NCBI GenBank assembly: GCA_028689115.1
Contig: JAQTWV010000001.1
Location: 783,539 to 847,538 of the forward strand
Direction: 5' to 3'
From: Candidatus Altimarinota bacterium
GTDB taxonomy: Bacteria > Patescibacteriota > Gracilibacteria > BD1-5 > UBA6164
DNA: 64,000 bases
Position 1 is the stretch's first letter, and every line of letters begins with the position of its first letter. Shown here piece after piece: positions 1-10,149 of this stretch. The notes under the pieces were generated by a model. That model saw nothing but the letters and a program-made list of their open reading frames with translations, ran no database searches and had not been told where the DNA came from. The position numbers were made by a program, and so were the translations under genes.

Positions 1-471
1 ATTTTCATCATCTATAACTACATCATCTTTAAGCTTTTGTAATCTAATTTTTGATTCTGCACGTATTTTCTCAACTTGTGAAATTAATTTTTCTCATAAA
101 TTATTTTCATCATAATTATAAACCTCATCTCAAACTAAACTTTTAAATTTAGTTTTATCATTAATGACTCCAACTAAACGAAAATTATTTGAATAACTTC
201 TAAAATTTCTGGAAATAAAATTATCATTTCTTCAGTAAATATTTAATCAATCATTTGATTTTTTAATAACAAAAGAATTTCAATTACTAGAAATTGAATC
301 AAAATCATTATTAGATAAATCAAATAATTTATTTTCTTTTAATAATATAGAAATTTTATTAAATTGCTCATTTGAATTTATTTCTATTCATCTATTTAAA
401 GAATCAGTTAATAATCTCAATTCTCTACTTTTTCAATTAAAATCAAAATTATTTTGTATTGATTCAATCAT
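1..471 (-). CDS. hypothetical protein, 3' end outside the window
   Basis: The first 157 codons of a minus-strand gene that runs off the left edge; the reading frame is open to base 1 when TGA is read as glycine. It starts with ATG at 469-471. The visible protein is hydrophilic, rich in Asn, Lys, Asp and Ser, with no signal peptide or membrane segment. The last visible part (about residues 120-157) is charged and could be helical. No family was recognised. Six or more in-frame TGA codons show that it is native to the UGA=Gly genome, unlike its right-hand neighbour. Confidence 0.7.
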
Positions 472-524
472 AATTTTTATTATTAATATAAATTAAAATA
501 ATAATAACATATATATTTGAAAAA

Positions 525-560
525 AGAAAAAAAGCTGCATATTTTTAGCAGCTTTTTTTA
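525..560 (-). terminator. Rho-independent terminator of the 574-1422 gene
   Basis: Arms AAAAAGCTGC and GCAGCTTTTT (about 529-538 and 548-557), followed in the minus direction by a run of T. It lies directly after the TGA stop of the foreign-looking gene 574-1422, so that gene carries its own terminator. Confidence 0.8.
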
Positions 561-573
561 AGAATCGGATTAT

Positions 574-1422
574 TCATCCGATTTTTTTTGCAGATTCACC
601 ATCACGAACCAATTTAATTTGGTCCAGAAGTTCAAATGCGCGATTTTCTTCATGAGTCTTGTGAAGACGAACGTTAAGTTGCCCCCACAAACGGTCAAAA
701 GTACTTGCCGGAAGCCCCATGATGCTGTATGGTTCATCTGGCAATTTCACTGGCAACCACGTACAACTGCTCAAAATGTGCTTGAGTTCATCTTCATTAT
801 TGACAGATGAATGTTCTACTGAAGCTGCAACTAGTTGCACGATGTTGTCAGCCAAAGGTGGCTCTTCAACAACAGCTGGGGCAGGAACTTCCGCCTGAGA
901 AACTTCGACTTGAGTCGTAGCTTGTTGCAAAACCTTGACGAATTCTTCAGGCCCTTTTGCAAGAGCATTCTGAAGAAACTGCTTGGTATCAGCATCAAAA
1001 CGACAACTTGCCGAAGCAAGTTCAGCCTTAACAGCTTCGATGATTTCATTGATTTCACCTTGCTGTGCATTGGCTGCTTTGACAAAACTTGCTGCAGACA
1101 TCAGTTGTGCAAGACCAAAGCCTTGCTGCTGAGAACGCTCGTAAACCTTGGAAAAAATTGCGGAAAGTTCCTCTTCGTTTCCAGAAATGGGCTTAGCTGC
1201 ATGTGCAGCATCAACTTGGGAAATAGCTTTTTGAAAAATATTTTTCATGGCAAAATCTCCTTCTTCAACAAAAAAATTGACAATATTTTCTAAACTCTTT
1301 CTTTTTTTCCTGTTATTTAAGACATCTATAACCTTCAAAATAAGGAAAAGAATCAAAAAAAACAAGATAGTAGAAAAAATCAAAAAATCAGGGGAATGAA
1401 AAAACATGCTCCATTGGTCCAC
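574..1422 (-). CDS. foreign-looking membrane-anchored protein ending in a TGA stop
   Basis: 282 residues if TGA is a stop. It starts at GTG with AAGGAGG six bases upstream; an internal ATG at 1246-1248 behind a strong GAAGGAG would give a 224-residue form. One membrane segment lies at about residues 10-30. The rest is soluble, helical and Ala/Glu/Gln-rich, with a Pro-rich stretch near residues 175-190. I recognise no family. GC is much higher than in the neighbours, Arg is often CGN, Trp is TGG, and there is no internal TGA. It ends with TGA directly before a terminator. Read with UGA=Gly it would run through that terminator. It is therefore either a recent transfer from a standard-code bacterium or an assembly insertion. 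Confidence 0.7.
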   Translation of the reverse strand: MDQWSMFFHSPDFLIFSTILFFLILFLILKVIDVLNNRKKRKSLENIVNFFVEEGDFAMKNIFQKAISQVDAAHAAKPISGNEEELSAIFSKVYERSQQQGFGLAQLMSAASFVKAANAQQGEINEIIEAVKAELASASCRFDADTKQFLQNALAKGPEEFVKVLQQATTQVEVSQAEVPAPAVVEEPPLADNIVQLVAASVEHSSVNNEDELKHILSSCTWLPVKLPDEPYSIMGLPASTFDRLWGQLNVRLHKTHEENRAFELLDQIKLVRDGESAKKIG

Positions 1423-1457
1423 ATCTTGCCTCCTTACTTAAAATGCGCTCCTATATA

Positions 1458-1500
1458 ATATATAATAAAATACTATTGTCAATAGTATTTTATTATATAT
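1458..1500. repeat. 43-bp perfect palindrome with embedded promoter-like sequence
   Basis: Two 21-base arms around one central T (1479), entirely A/T except for CTATTG/CAATAG at the centre. On the minus strand it contains TTGACA (1482-1477) followed by an A/T-rich -10-like region at 1453-1460, a plausible promoter for the gene starting at 1422. It sits at the border between the foreign-looking cassette and native sequence. Confidence 0.6.
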
Positions 1501-1553
1501 ATTTAGTGATTTATAGTACAATATAAATAATAATATAAATTATAAGTTATAAT

Positions 1554-2330
1554 ATGAATAATCTTCCTACTTGGATACATCCAGCTTTAATACAAGCTCA
1601 CTTAGATAAACAAGCATTACCAATAAAAAATCAAATAAATGAAACAAAAACTTGAATTGAAAAAGTAACTTGAAATGAAGAAAAACAAGAAAAAATAAGA
1701 AATTCTCCTCAAAGAGCACCTTCAATATCTATAAAATCATTAATTGATTTTTTAAGATTAGATATAGAAGAATTTAAATGAAAAAATATAGTAGATTTAT
1801 GATGATGATTTTGATGAGTAGCAAAAATATTAAATAGTGCTGCAAATAATATAACTATTGTAGATCCTATATTTTCTGAAGATATAGAAAGATATTTAGA
1901 AAATAATATAGAAAATCAAAAATACTTTATTTATGCAAGAAAAGAATTTCTAAAAAATAATAGAAATAAATCTCATATAAATGCTGAAATATTTGAATGA
2001 GAGACTGTTTTAGAAGAAATAAAATGGTGGTTAGATTACTCACCTACAAAATATCCAAATGTAACTAGAAACCCATCTTATGCTGAAAATATAGTTTGAG
2101 TGGGAAATGAAAGTCAGGATTTTGTATTTTGTAATTATGTATTATCAAAAGAAACTATTGATTTAAATGATGCTATAAAAGAACTTAATAGAATACTTAA
2201 ATCATGATGAAAAATTATTTATAGTGATTATGGAAGAGATGAAAAACTAATAGAAGAATTTAAAAAATATTTTTCTGTAGAAATATCTCATGAATGAAAA
2301 GACTGAATAATAATAATTTGTACAAAATAA
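1554..2330 (+). CDS. class I SAM-dependent methyltransferase
   Basis: 258 residues, ATG start. The Rossmann motif I VDLGGGFGGVAKIL (residues 80-93) has several of its glycines encoded by TGA. The acidic motif II is VDP (103-105), and a motif near 188-197 (QDFVFCNYVL) fits post-II of small-molecule or lipid methyltransferases, followed by a GGKIIYSDYG strand. Substrate unknown. The first 75 residues form a charged helical extension. It is the only plus-strand gene in the first 12 kb and converges on the ABC-F gene, sharing a terminator with it. Dense TGA use shows it is native. Confidence 0.85.
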
Positions 2331-2331
2331 A

Positions 2332-2366
2332 AAAATCACTAACAAAATATTTTGTTAGTGATTTTT
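2332..2366. terminator. bidirectional terminator
   Basis: Perfect arms ATCACTAACAAAAT / ATTTTGTTAGTGAT (2335-2362) flanked by A and T runs, between the convergent methyltransferase and ABC-F genes. It can serve both. Confidence 0.85.
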
Positions 2367-3821
2367 TTAGTCTAAATCAAGATATTGATCCATTCTTATT
2401 TGCCAAACAAATTCATCTACGTGGGAAACCATAATTAATCATCATTCAAAATCATTTAAAGCTTCAGCAATAACTGGTATATGTCTAAAGTTTATATGAT
2501 TTGTAGGTTCATCAAGTATCAAAATACCAGGTTTTAAAAATACTAACCTACAAAATGCAACTAGTCATTTTTGCCCTTCTGATAAATCTCAAATCCTAGT
2601 TTTCATTATTTCTCAACTTATCAGAAAACCTGCTGCTTGTCTTCTAAGTTCTTGTTCTCAAATCTCTTCTGGAGCAGTTTCTCTTAAACATTCGTAAACT
2701 GTTTGATTAAAATCTAGATTTGAAAAATCTTGTCTATAATAACCTATTTTAACTCCAGGAGTAAGTTTACAACCTGATTCATCACCATTTACAATCTTTT
2801 CTAAAAGAGTAGATTTTCATATACCATTTGGTCCAGAAATAAGTAGGTGATCATCTTTTCTAAGTTGAATATCAATTGCTTTTTCTACAACATGATCATG
2901 TTTTATAATATGAACAGAATTTATTTGTAATAATACTCAACCTATGTCTTCTTGAAGAGGAATTTTAAATGCTCTAATTGCCTTGTCTTCCTTTCTAGTA
3001 TCAACTATATCTTCTTCCATATCTTCTGCTGCTTCCCTCATTTTTTTTGCTACAAGTCTAAGTTTACCTCATTTATGTGCAAATTTTTCAGCTTGTTCTT
3101 TTTTAGCTTGTGCTTCTTTTGCAAGACGAGCATTTGCCATATTTTCTTTTTCTATTTTAATTTTTATTTGTTCAACTACATCATGATAATTTCAAACAAA
3201 TTGTTCTACTTTTTTAGTATGCACATCTAGATATAATACTCAATCAGTAAAACTATTTAAAAATTCACTATCATGGGAAATAACCAAAACAGTTTTCTTA
3301 TAATTTTGTAAAAAATCAGTTAAATGCCAAATACCATCTTTATCCAGATTATTAGTTGGTTCATCAAGTAATAATATATCTGGATTTTGAATAAGAGCAG
3401 CGGCAAGTAATAATCTAGCTTGTTGACCTCATGAAAATGCATTTATTTTTTTATCAAGTGGAGCTTTTAAATTTACAACATCTAGAATTTCACCTATTTG
3501 TTTATCTATATTGAAAACAGTTGGATCTGGAAAATATTTTCTAAAAAACTCACTTACAGTTAATTCTTTATCTTCTTGTAAAACAACTTGATATCAAGTT
3601 GCAATAGTCAATTTACTATCTATGTTTATAACTCAGACTTTTTTTTCTAAACTTCAATTTATAAGTTTAAAAATAGTTGATTTCCCTGCTCAGTTTTGTC
3701 ACATGATAGTTATTTTACTACCTTTTCTTACATTGAAACTAACTTCTTCTAAAATAGGTTTCCTAAAATCATAGTGAAAATCTACATTTTTAAAACTTAT
3801 CACAGTTTCATTTGAACTCAT
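2367..3821 (-). CDS. ABC-F family ATPase (ribosome-associated type)
   Basis: 484 residues with two ABC domains and no membrane segments, the ABC-F plan (translation factors of the EttA/Uup/antibiotic-resistance group). Domain 1: Walker A GQNGAGKST (41-49), signature SGGQQ (130-134), Walker B LLLDEPTNNLD (150-160). A charged helical linker spans about 215-280, where the P-site tRNA-interaction arm is expected. Domain 2: Walker A GPNGIGKST (330-338), signature LSEGQ (413-417), Walker B LILDEPTNHIN (434-444). Several key glycines are TGA codons. In the family it binds the ribosomal E site. The exact subfamily cannot be told. Confidence 0.93.
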
Positions 3822-3902
3822 TATTTTTTAATATTAAATTTTAAATCTGATATACTATATGCAAAATACTTAAAAAATGAAATTTAAGTAAAATTTTTCA
3901 AA

Positions 3903-3930
3903 GAAAAATCCCCCGCATGCGGGGAATTTT
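3903..3930 (-). terminator. terminator of the acyl carrier protein gene
   Basis: Perfect palindrome CCCCGCATGCGGGG (3911-3924) followed on the minus strand by ATTTTTCTTT. Such a GC-rich stem is unlike native terminators in this window, which are A/T-rich. Confidence 0.85.
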
Positions 3931-3946
3931 TTACAAAAACTTTTTT

Positions 3947-4198
3947 TCAGGCAAGCTTCGGCTTCTTTTCAATAACCTTGTCAATGATTGCCTGAACTGT
4001 AAGAAGCTGTTCAGCTTCTTCATCAGGAATCTTGACTTCGAATTCATTTTCAACAGCCATTACTAGCTCGACAGTGTCTAGAGAATCAGCCTTGAGGTCA
4101 TCAACAAGACGACTTTCGGGCTTGATATCACCAACAGCCACTCCGAGTTGTTCGGAAACAACAGCAATCACACGTTCTGCAACAGATTCTTTCGACAT
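3947..4198 (-). CDS. acpP: acyl carrier protein, standard-code type
   Basis: 83 residues, the usual ACP length. The 4'-phosphopantetheine site is Ser39 in ADSLDTVE, and the flanking helices ([29 protein letters not shown]) are textbook ACP. It carries acyl chains in fatty-acid or lipid synthesis. Codon use is foreign: CGT/CGA for Arg, CTC/CTT for Leu, no internal TGA, higher GC than both neighbours, and the gene ends with TGA. If UGA is glycine here, translation would continue 22 codons through the terminator hairpin to TAA at 3884-3886. No other fatty-acid gene is in the window. Transfer or an assembly insertion are both possible. Confidence 0.92.
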   Translation of the reverse strand: MSKESVAERVIAVVSEQLGVAVGDIKPESRLVDDLKADSLDTVELVMAVENEFEVKIPDEEAEQLLTVQAIIDKVIEKKPKLA

Positions 4199-4270
4199 TT
4201 ATAGTCTCCCAAAAAAGGTTTATACGTATTGATTCCATAAGAAAATAATCTAGAAATCAACAGCTTGTGT

Positions 4271-4298
4271 AGGATATAAAAAGTTTTGATTTTGTCAA
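4271..4298 (-). promoter_or_regulatory. sigma70-type promoter of acpP
   Basis: On the minus strand TTGACA (4298-4293), a 16-base spacer and TATCCT (4276-4271), about 75 bases before the acpP start and just after the terminator of the upstream gene. A consensus -35 is rare among native promoters in this window. Confidence 0.6.
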
Positions 4299-4301
4299 TA
4301 G

Positions 4302-4332
4302 AAAAAAAATCACCTTAAAAGGTGATTTTTTC
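4302..4332 (-). terminator. terminator of the glutamate dehydrogenase gene
   Basis: Arms ATCACCTT / AAGGTGAT (4309-4316, 4319-4326) followed on the minus strand by a run of eight A/T bases, directly downstream of the stop at 4333. Confidence 0.8.
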
Positions 4333-5586
4333 TTAATTCTCATATCTATCAACCATTGCATCAAGTATTCTCTTTGCAGAAATAAGATATGCTCAAGTTC
4401 TAAGTGAAGAATTATACTCTTTTGCTTTATTAAAAACATCAAAAGTTGCTTTTTCAATCTTTGTTTTTAATTTTAAATCAATTTCATCTTCTTCCCAATA
4501 AAAATTTGTATTATTTTGAACTTGTTCAAAATATGAAACCATTACTCAACCTGAATTAGCTAAAATATCTGGAATAACAGCTATATTATTTTTAAATAAT
4601 ATTTCATCTGCTTCTGGAACAGTTGGTCAATTAGCCAACTCTAAAATCAATTTTGCTTTTATTTTAGAAGCATTATCTAAGGTAATTTGATTTTCAAGTG
4701 CAGCTGGAACAAGTAAATCACAAGATAATTCTAATAATTTTTCATTTGTTATTTTTTTTGCATCACTATAATCAACAACTGATTTTCTAGCTTTTTTTAA
4801 ATTAACAATTTCTTCTAAATTTAAACCTTTTTCATTATAAATTCATCATTTTGAATCTGAAATTCAAATAAGTTTTGCTCATAATCAAGTCAATATTTCT
4901 ACAAATGTTAAACCTGCATTTCAAGCTCATTCTACTACAAAAGTTTTTCCAGAAATATTTTCTCATATTAATTCTAAATATTTTTGTAAAACATAAGCTC
5001 ATCATTGTGCTGTTGATCTACCTCTTCCTTTTGAACCTCCACTACTTAGTGGTTTTCAAGTAAAACTTCCAGGAGAATATTTTCAAACTAATTTTGAATA
5101 TTCATCCATCATCCAAGCCATAATTTGTGGCGTAGTATTTACATCTGGTGCTGGTATGTCTTGTTCTGGACCAATGTATTTGTATAATTCTCTAACATAT
5201 CATCTAGAAAGTCTTTCTAATTCTCAATCTGATAATAATTTTGGATCAACAATTACTCAACCTTTTCAACCTCAAAGTGGAATATCAACTACACTACATT
5301 TAAAAGTCATCCAAATAGATAATGCTTTTACCTCATCTCTAGTAACATCTTGGTGAAATCTAATTCATCATTTAAAAGGTCCACGTGCGTCATTGTGTTG
5401 GCTTCTAAATCAAGTAAAAACTTTTATACTTCAATCATCCATTTTTACTGGAATACTTACTTCAAGTATTCTTTTTGGATTTGAAATAACTTCTAATTTA
5501 GAAGTATAACTTGGATTATTTAAAATATCAATTGCTTGCTTAACTTGTTTTTTAGCATTTTCAAATGGATTTATATTACTTGTCAT
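4333..5586 (-). CDS. gdhA: glutamate dehydrogenase (Glu/Leu/Phe/Val dehydrogenase family)
   Basis: 417 residues, normal length. Oxidative deamination of glutamate to 2-oxoglutarate with NAD(P)+, or the reverse. Substrate-domain motifs: FKGGIRFH (72-79) with the substrate Lys at 73, and PLGGGKGGV with the catalytic Lys at 108. The nucleotide domain has VVEGAGNAGL (217-226). The C-terminal helix ends near [12 protein letters not shown]. It shows bacterial/archaeal hexameric GDH features. Its neighbour toward the 5' side is a cupin-like gene. Together with the ADP-forming synthetase it points to amino-acid fermentation. Many glycines are TGA. Confidence 0.92.
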
Positions 5587-5604
5587 ATATTTATTTTTTA
5601 TTTT

Positions 5605-6150
5605 TTAAAAATTTTGGTCTAATTTTCACAATCTTTGAATAGTGTATTTTCAGGAATTTGTATCTAAATCATAAATATTAAATTCAGTATCTAAATCAAA
5701 TTTATCATTTCTAACTGAAAAATTCATAGATACTGAACCTTCAGGAGAATAATTTCTATGAAAAACTCAAGTTGGCCAACCTAAGATAGCTGGTCATTCA
5801 AAAATAATTTCACCATTCCACTTAATTCTCTCATGTGATATTTCAAATCTCTCAATTTTTCAATGTGCTTTTGTATATAATTCAACATATCTATTTCAAG
5901 AAAGAGTTATTAAATTATCTTCTTGTCAATTATGCATATACCATAAACCATCTTTTCATCCAGCACTACCAGGAGATTTTGCTCAAGGCGCATGTGTTAC
6001 TATATCAATTCAATTAAATTCTTGATAAAATGACATAACATCAAAATCTACTTTATCCGTATGTCTAAGCCTTTTTAATGGAATAATATGAAACAATCAT
6101 TCTATCTTTTTAATTATTTCATTATTTCTGTTATGTATATTTTTTTGCAT
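5605..6150 (-). CDS. small cupin-like protein of unknown function
   Basis: 181 residues, ATG start, no signal peptide. The middle (about 55-150) alternates short strands and glycines, with GLWYMHNGQEDNLI, GNRYVEL and FEGPAILGWPTGVFHRNY, which looks like a single cupin (RmlC-like) barrel. Histidines are present but I cannot assign a metal site. It stops 18 bases before gdhA and is probably co-transcribed with it; a role in amino-acid metabolism is only a guess. The fold call is by eye. Confidence 0.7.
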
Positions 6151-6218
6151 AATTAAAGTTTAAATAAATATTTCATAAATTATAACATATAAACTTAAGA
6201 AATACTTAAAATTTAACT

Positions 6219-8294
6219 TTACAAATAAAATTTTGCATCTACTATAATACTCTCAAAACTACTTGAAAAAATAGGATTTATATCTATTTCAGAAATTGAT
6301 TTAAATTCTTTAAATACAAATTGAAGTTTAAAAATCATATCAACTAAACTATCAAAATTTATTCCAGATATTCATCTAGTTCAAGCAAGAATTGGAAAGC
6401 TAATTAATTCTTTTAACATAAGCATAATTTCATCTTTTGAAACTAATCAAACTCTCATACTTACATCTTCAAAAATATTTACATATAATCAACCTAAACC
6501 AACAAAGATTATATTTCAAAAACTATTATCTCTTTTAAATCAGACAAATATTTCTTGTGTAGTTCTATCTTTTACTAACATCTTAGATAAAGTAACTCAT
6601 GAAATTTTTGCATCCTTACAATTTTTAGAGATATTTTCAAGTATCTTTTTATAAGCATTTTTAGCCTCTTCAAGTCAAGAAATATTTAAAACAACTCATC
6701 AAACATCACTCTTGTGTGGAATATCAGGAGAGCTAATTCTAGCAGCTAAAAGTGGTGAATTTAATTTTAAAAATACATCTTCAACTTCTTGAATGGAATT
6801 TACAAGTATTTCTTTACTGTAATTTATATCAAAAGATTCTAAGATTTCATTTGTTAAATAATTTGAACAAAATTTTTCTTGAGATGAAATTTTTTCTTTT
6901 AATAATTCTATATTTTTAGGTAATTCTAATTTAGGTGATTTTTTAATTTCTTCTAATTCCCATTTTTTCTGTTTCAAAAGAAGTGAATACAAGAAAATAG
7001 CTTTTTCAGGAAAATTAAAGTGTTTTACTCATGCTTTTTTAAGTATTTCTATTCAAGAATCTACCAAATTTCATCACATAAAAGAAACAAATAATAAATC
7101 ATTATTTTCAATATTATATTTACAAATACTCCCTGCAATATTATCTACATCTGTGACACTTTGTGGAGTAAGAAGTAACAAAATAGCTCTTTTTTTAACA
7201 ATTTTTGAAAAATTGTTAAGTATTTGTTCATAAGTTTGTGATGTTGCATCTCAAATTATATCAATAGGATTTGAAACACTTGCTGAACTTGATAGATTAG
7301 TTTTTAAGGCTTCTTTTTCATTAGTAGAAAATTGAGTCAAAACTACATCATTAAATTCGCAATGATCAGTTGATATAACTCAAGGTCATCATGCATTTGT
7401 AATTATAGCCAACTCTTCTGGAATATCTTTATAATCAACTTTTGAAAATATTTCAATCATAGAAAAAAAATCTCCTAGAGAATTTGTACTATGCAATCCT
7501 GAATGAAAAAATGCAGTTTTAAGTATTTTTGAATCCGAAGATAATGCTCAAGTATGAGAAACTGCAGCTTTTTGTCAAAGAGCTGAAACTCATGATTTTA
7601 TAATAATAATTGGTTTTGATTTTGAAATTCTTCTAGCTACTTCATAAAAAAGTTCTCATTTTTCTAAACTCTCTAAATACAAAGCAATAACCTTTGTTTT
7701 TTCATCAGATTCTAACTCTAAAAGCAAATCAACTTCATCAATTCAAGCTTTATTTCACATAGAAATAATCTTTGAAAATCATAGATTATTTTTATTTGCC
7801 CAATCTGTCAGAGCAACTGCCATAGCTCAACTTTGTGAAATAATTCAAATATTTCATTTTTTTATATCTTTAGTTCAAAAACTTAAATTTAAATCATTAT
7901 AAACATCAAAATATCCTAAACAATTAGGTCAAAGAAGAGAAATACCATATTGTTTTGATATTTCTTTTAATCTATTTTCTAGCTCTATATTTCAAATTTC
8001 TTTAAATCAAGCTGATATAATTATAACTCTTTTAATTCATTTTTCTCATGCTTCTATAAGTGACTTTTCTACAAGATCTGATTTAATAGCAAAAACAGCT
8101 ACATCAATAATTTCAGGTAACAAAGAAATAGATTTATAAAAATCTATTTCTTTGTATGTTCATCATCTTGGATTTACTCAATATTTATTTCCTGAGAAAT
8201 TTACTAGATTATTTACTAGTGTATTTCAAATCTTTCACTCTACTTCTGATGCTCAAATAATTGCAACTGAATTTATATCAAAAAAATTTATCAT
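6219..8294 (-). CDS. acetate/acyl-CoA synthetase (ADP-forming), fused alpha-beta
   Basis: 691 residues, matching the fused form of acyl-CoA synthetase (NDP-forming). It converts acyl-CoA + ADP + Pi to acid + CoA + ATP, so it yields ATP in fermentation. N-terminal CoA-binding Rossmann domain (VAIIGASEVEGKIG, 10-23), ligase-CoA domain with LLGPNCLGY (120-128) and IISQSGAMAV, and the phosphorylated His247 in VSHTGALS. The C-terminal ATP-grasp part starts near residue 455. It could pair with glutamate dehydrogenase in amino-acid fermentation. Confidence 0.92.
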
Positions 8295-8353
8295 CTATAT
8301 CTTATTAAACTATAATTTTTATAAAACTAGTTTATCATAAAATTTTTAAATTA

Positions 8354-8986
8354 CTAGATTTTTAAAACAACTTCTTCTTTACTAAATCTAACTTTTGGTT
8401 TAGATGCATATTTATCCTCACTACTTCTATATCAAATTGGTAATACAACGACAGAAGCTAAACCATGTTTATCTAAATCTAAAACTTCATCATATTTTAC
8501 TGGATTAAATCCTCAAATAGCACAAGAATCTATTTCTTTTTGAGCTAATAAATTCATCACATTTCATAAAGCTAAAAAAACTTGTTCACTTGCCCAAAGG
8601 ATTTTTCCTTGTTCATCTAAACTAGAAAAATATCATTTCATCATACCTTCATATCAAACCAAATCTTCTCTACTTACTCAAGTTATTTTAGAATTATTTT
8701 CTAAATATTTATCTATATATGCATCATCTATATTTTTTACTCTAGCAAAAACAAGTAAATGTGATGCTTTTGTAATTTGACTTTGATTCCAACTATGAGC
8801 TTGTAATTCTTGTCTTATTTCCGGATTTTCCACTATAACCAATTTCCAAGGTTCTAAACCAAAACTTGAAGGAGTTAATCTAAATGCTTCAATTATATCT
8901 TCTAAATCTGAATCAGAAACCTTTTTATTAGTATCAAAATCCTTAGTAGCATATCTCCATTGTAATTTTTTAATCAATTCTGACAT
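8354..8986 (-). CDS. nitroreductase-family FMN oxidoreductase
   Basis: 210 residues. Starts with KLQWRYATKDFD, then LTPSSFGLEPWKLVIVENP (about 37-55), the FMN-binding signature of nitroreductase/NfsB-type enzymes, and near the C-terminus DSCAIGGFNP with LPIGYRSSEDKY, the second FMN loop. It reduces nitro compounds or quinones with NAD(P)H; the physiological substrate is unknown. Monocistronic, ends with TAG. Normal length. Confidence 0.9.
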
Positions 8987-9082
8987 ATTTTTTTATTTTT
9001 ATATAATATAATGTTTAAAATATTACTATACTTTATATAGTAAATGTACTATATTTAATATAGAAAAAAATGCAAGAAAAAA

Positions 9083-9112
9083 AAATTAAAAACTTATGTT
9101 TTTAATTTTTTT
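9083..9112 (-). terminator. terminator after trmB
   Basis: Arms AATTAAAAAC / GTTTTTAATT around the TAA stop of trmB, then A/T runs. It overlaps the last codons. Confidence 0.6.
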
Positions 9113-9762
9113 AGTTCCAAATAATTTATTTTCATCTTGTGTTCCCTAAAAATACTCTCAAATTCTGTTAGATTTTTTTTGTCAAAATTCTCTATTTCAA
9201 CTTCATAATCATATGATAATTTTTCTATATTCCATTTAGAAAATTTGTTTATAAGTTCCAAAGTATCATCAAAATATCACTTGTGATCAGTTTTAAAAAT
9301 CACACTTCATCATGACTTTGTTATATCATATAAGTTTGAAATAAATTCTAGGGTCCAAAGTCTATGTTTTCTTTGTCTATCCTTTTTATCCCATGGATCT
9401 GGAAAAAATATATAAGTAAGTGAGACTTCATTTTTCTCAAAAATCTTATCTATATTTTGAGCCATAGATTTGATTAAAACAAAATTTACTCATCATTTTT
9501 CCAGAGTTTTCTCTGCAGTTACAAAAAGTCTCTTATATCTTATTTCAAAACCTATGAAGTTTTTATCATTATTTTTAGAAACTTCTCCAGAAAAAAAGTT
9601 TCATAATCAAGTCCCTATTTCTACTATAATATCATTAGTATTTCAAAAGTAATTATTCCATTTTCACTTTTTTTCAAAAGCCTCAGATTCTTTATCTATT
9701 ATTTTTTCGCTATCTTCTACCTTTTGTATATAAGCATTTATTTCTTTGTATTTTTCAATCAT
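9094..9762 (-). CDS. trmB: tRNA (guanine-N7-)-methyltransferase
   Basis: 222 residues. Makes m7G46 in tRNA using SAM. SAM site VEIGTGLGNFFSGE (about 54-67), FIGFEIRYKRL (acidic residue that binds the ribose), and the family signature YIFFPDPWDKKDRQRKHRL (about 135-153). It follows the YraN gene with one base between stop and start, so it is the last gene of a tmk-yraN-trmB operon. A decayed copy of its 3' end lies at about 12330-12402. Confidence 0.95.
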
Positions 9763-9763
9763 T

Positions 9764-10123
9764 TTATATTTCTAAATTTTTATAATGTTTTAATTTATAA
9801 CTCTTTTCTCATTTCAAAATTGTAATCACATCAAATCTGATTTTTTCAAATGAAAGATGATTTTTTACTGTATAATACTCAATTGTCTTCCTAAATCTAA
9901 AAAGTTTAAATTTTGTTATAGATTCTTCAGGAGCTCAAAATTTAATACTAATCCTATATTTTACTTCTAAAAATACTGTTATTCAGTCTTTAAAAGCTAT
10001 AATATCAACCTCTCAAAATCTACCAAATTTAAAATTTGTGTCTTTGATTATATAATTATATTTTTGTAAATATTTTATAGCAATTAATTCTCAAGCATCT
10101 CATTTATTTTTTGTTGAAAGCAT
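9764..10123 (-). CDS. yraN: YraN family (UPF0102) nuclease-fold protein
   Basis: 119 residues, the family length. Endonuclease-like core: GDAGELIAIKYL (about 8-19), FKFGRFGEVDIIAFK (38-52) with the Glu/Asp pair, and VFLEVKYR (57-64), the E-x-K of the restriction-endonuclease-like fold. The family is near universal in bacteria with no settled role. Middle gene of the tmk-yraN-trmB operon. Confidence 0.9.
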
Positions 10124-10149
10124 TTTTTATAAATTAAAGGAGAGCTTAA

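Noticed and set aside
562-589. A second terminator AATCGGA/TCCGATT at the end of the foreign gene
   Set aside because: On the minus strand it is not followed by a T run; it covers the stop codon only and may be chance.
835-1293. A plus-strand coding frame opposite the 574-1422 gene
   Set aside because: No start signal or recognisable protein; the minus-strand gene has SD, promoter and terminator.
8987-9093. A tRNA or small RNA gene in the intergenic gap
   Set aside because: No GC-rich cloverleaf; the gap is simple A/T sequence with a probable promoter and terminator.
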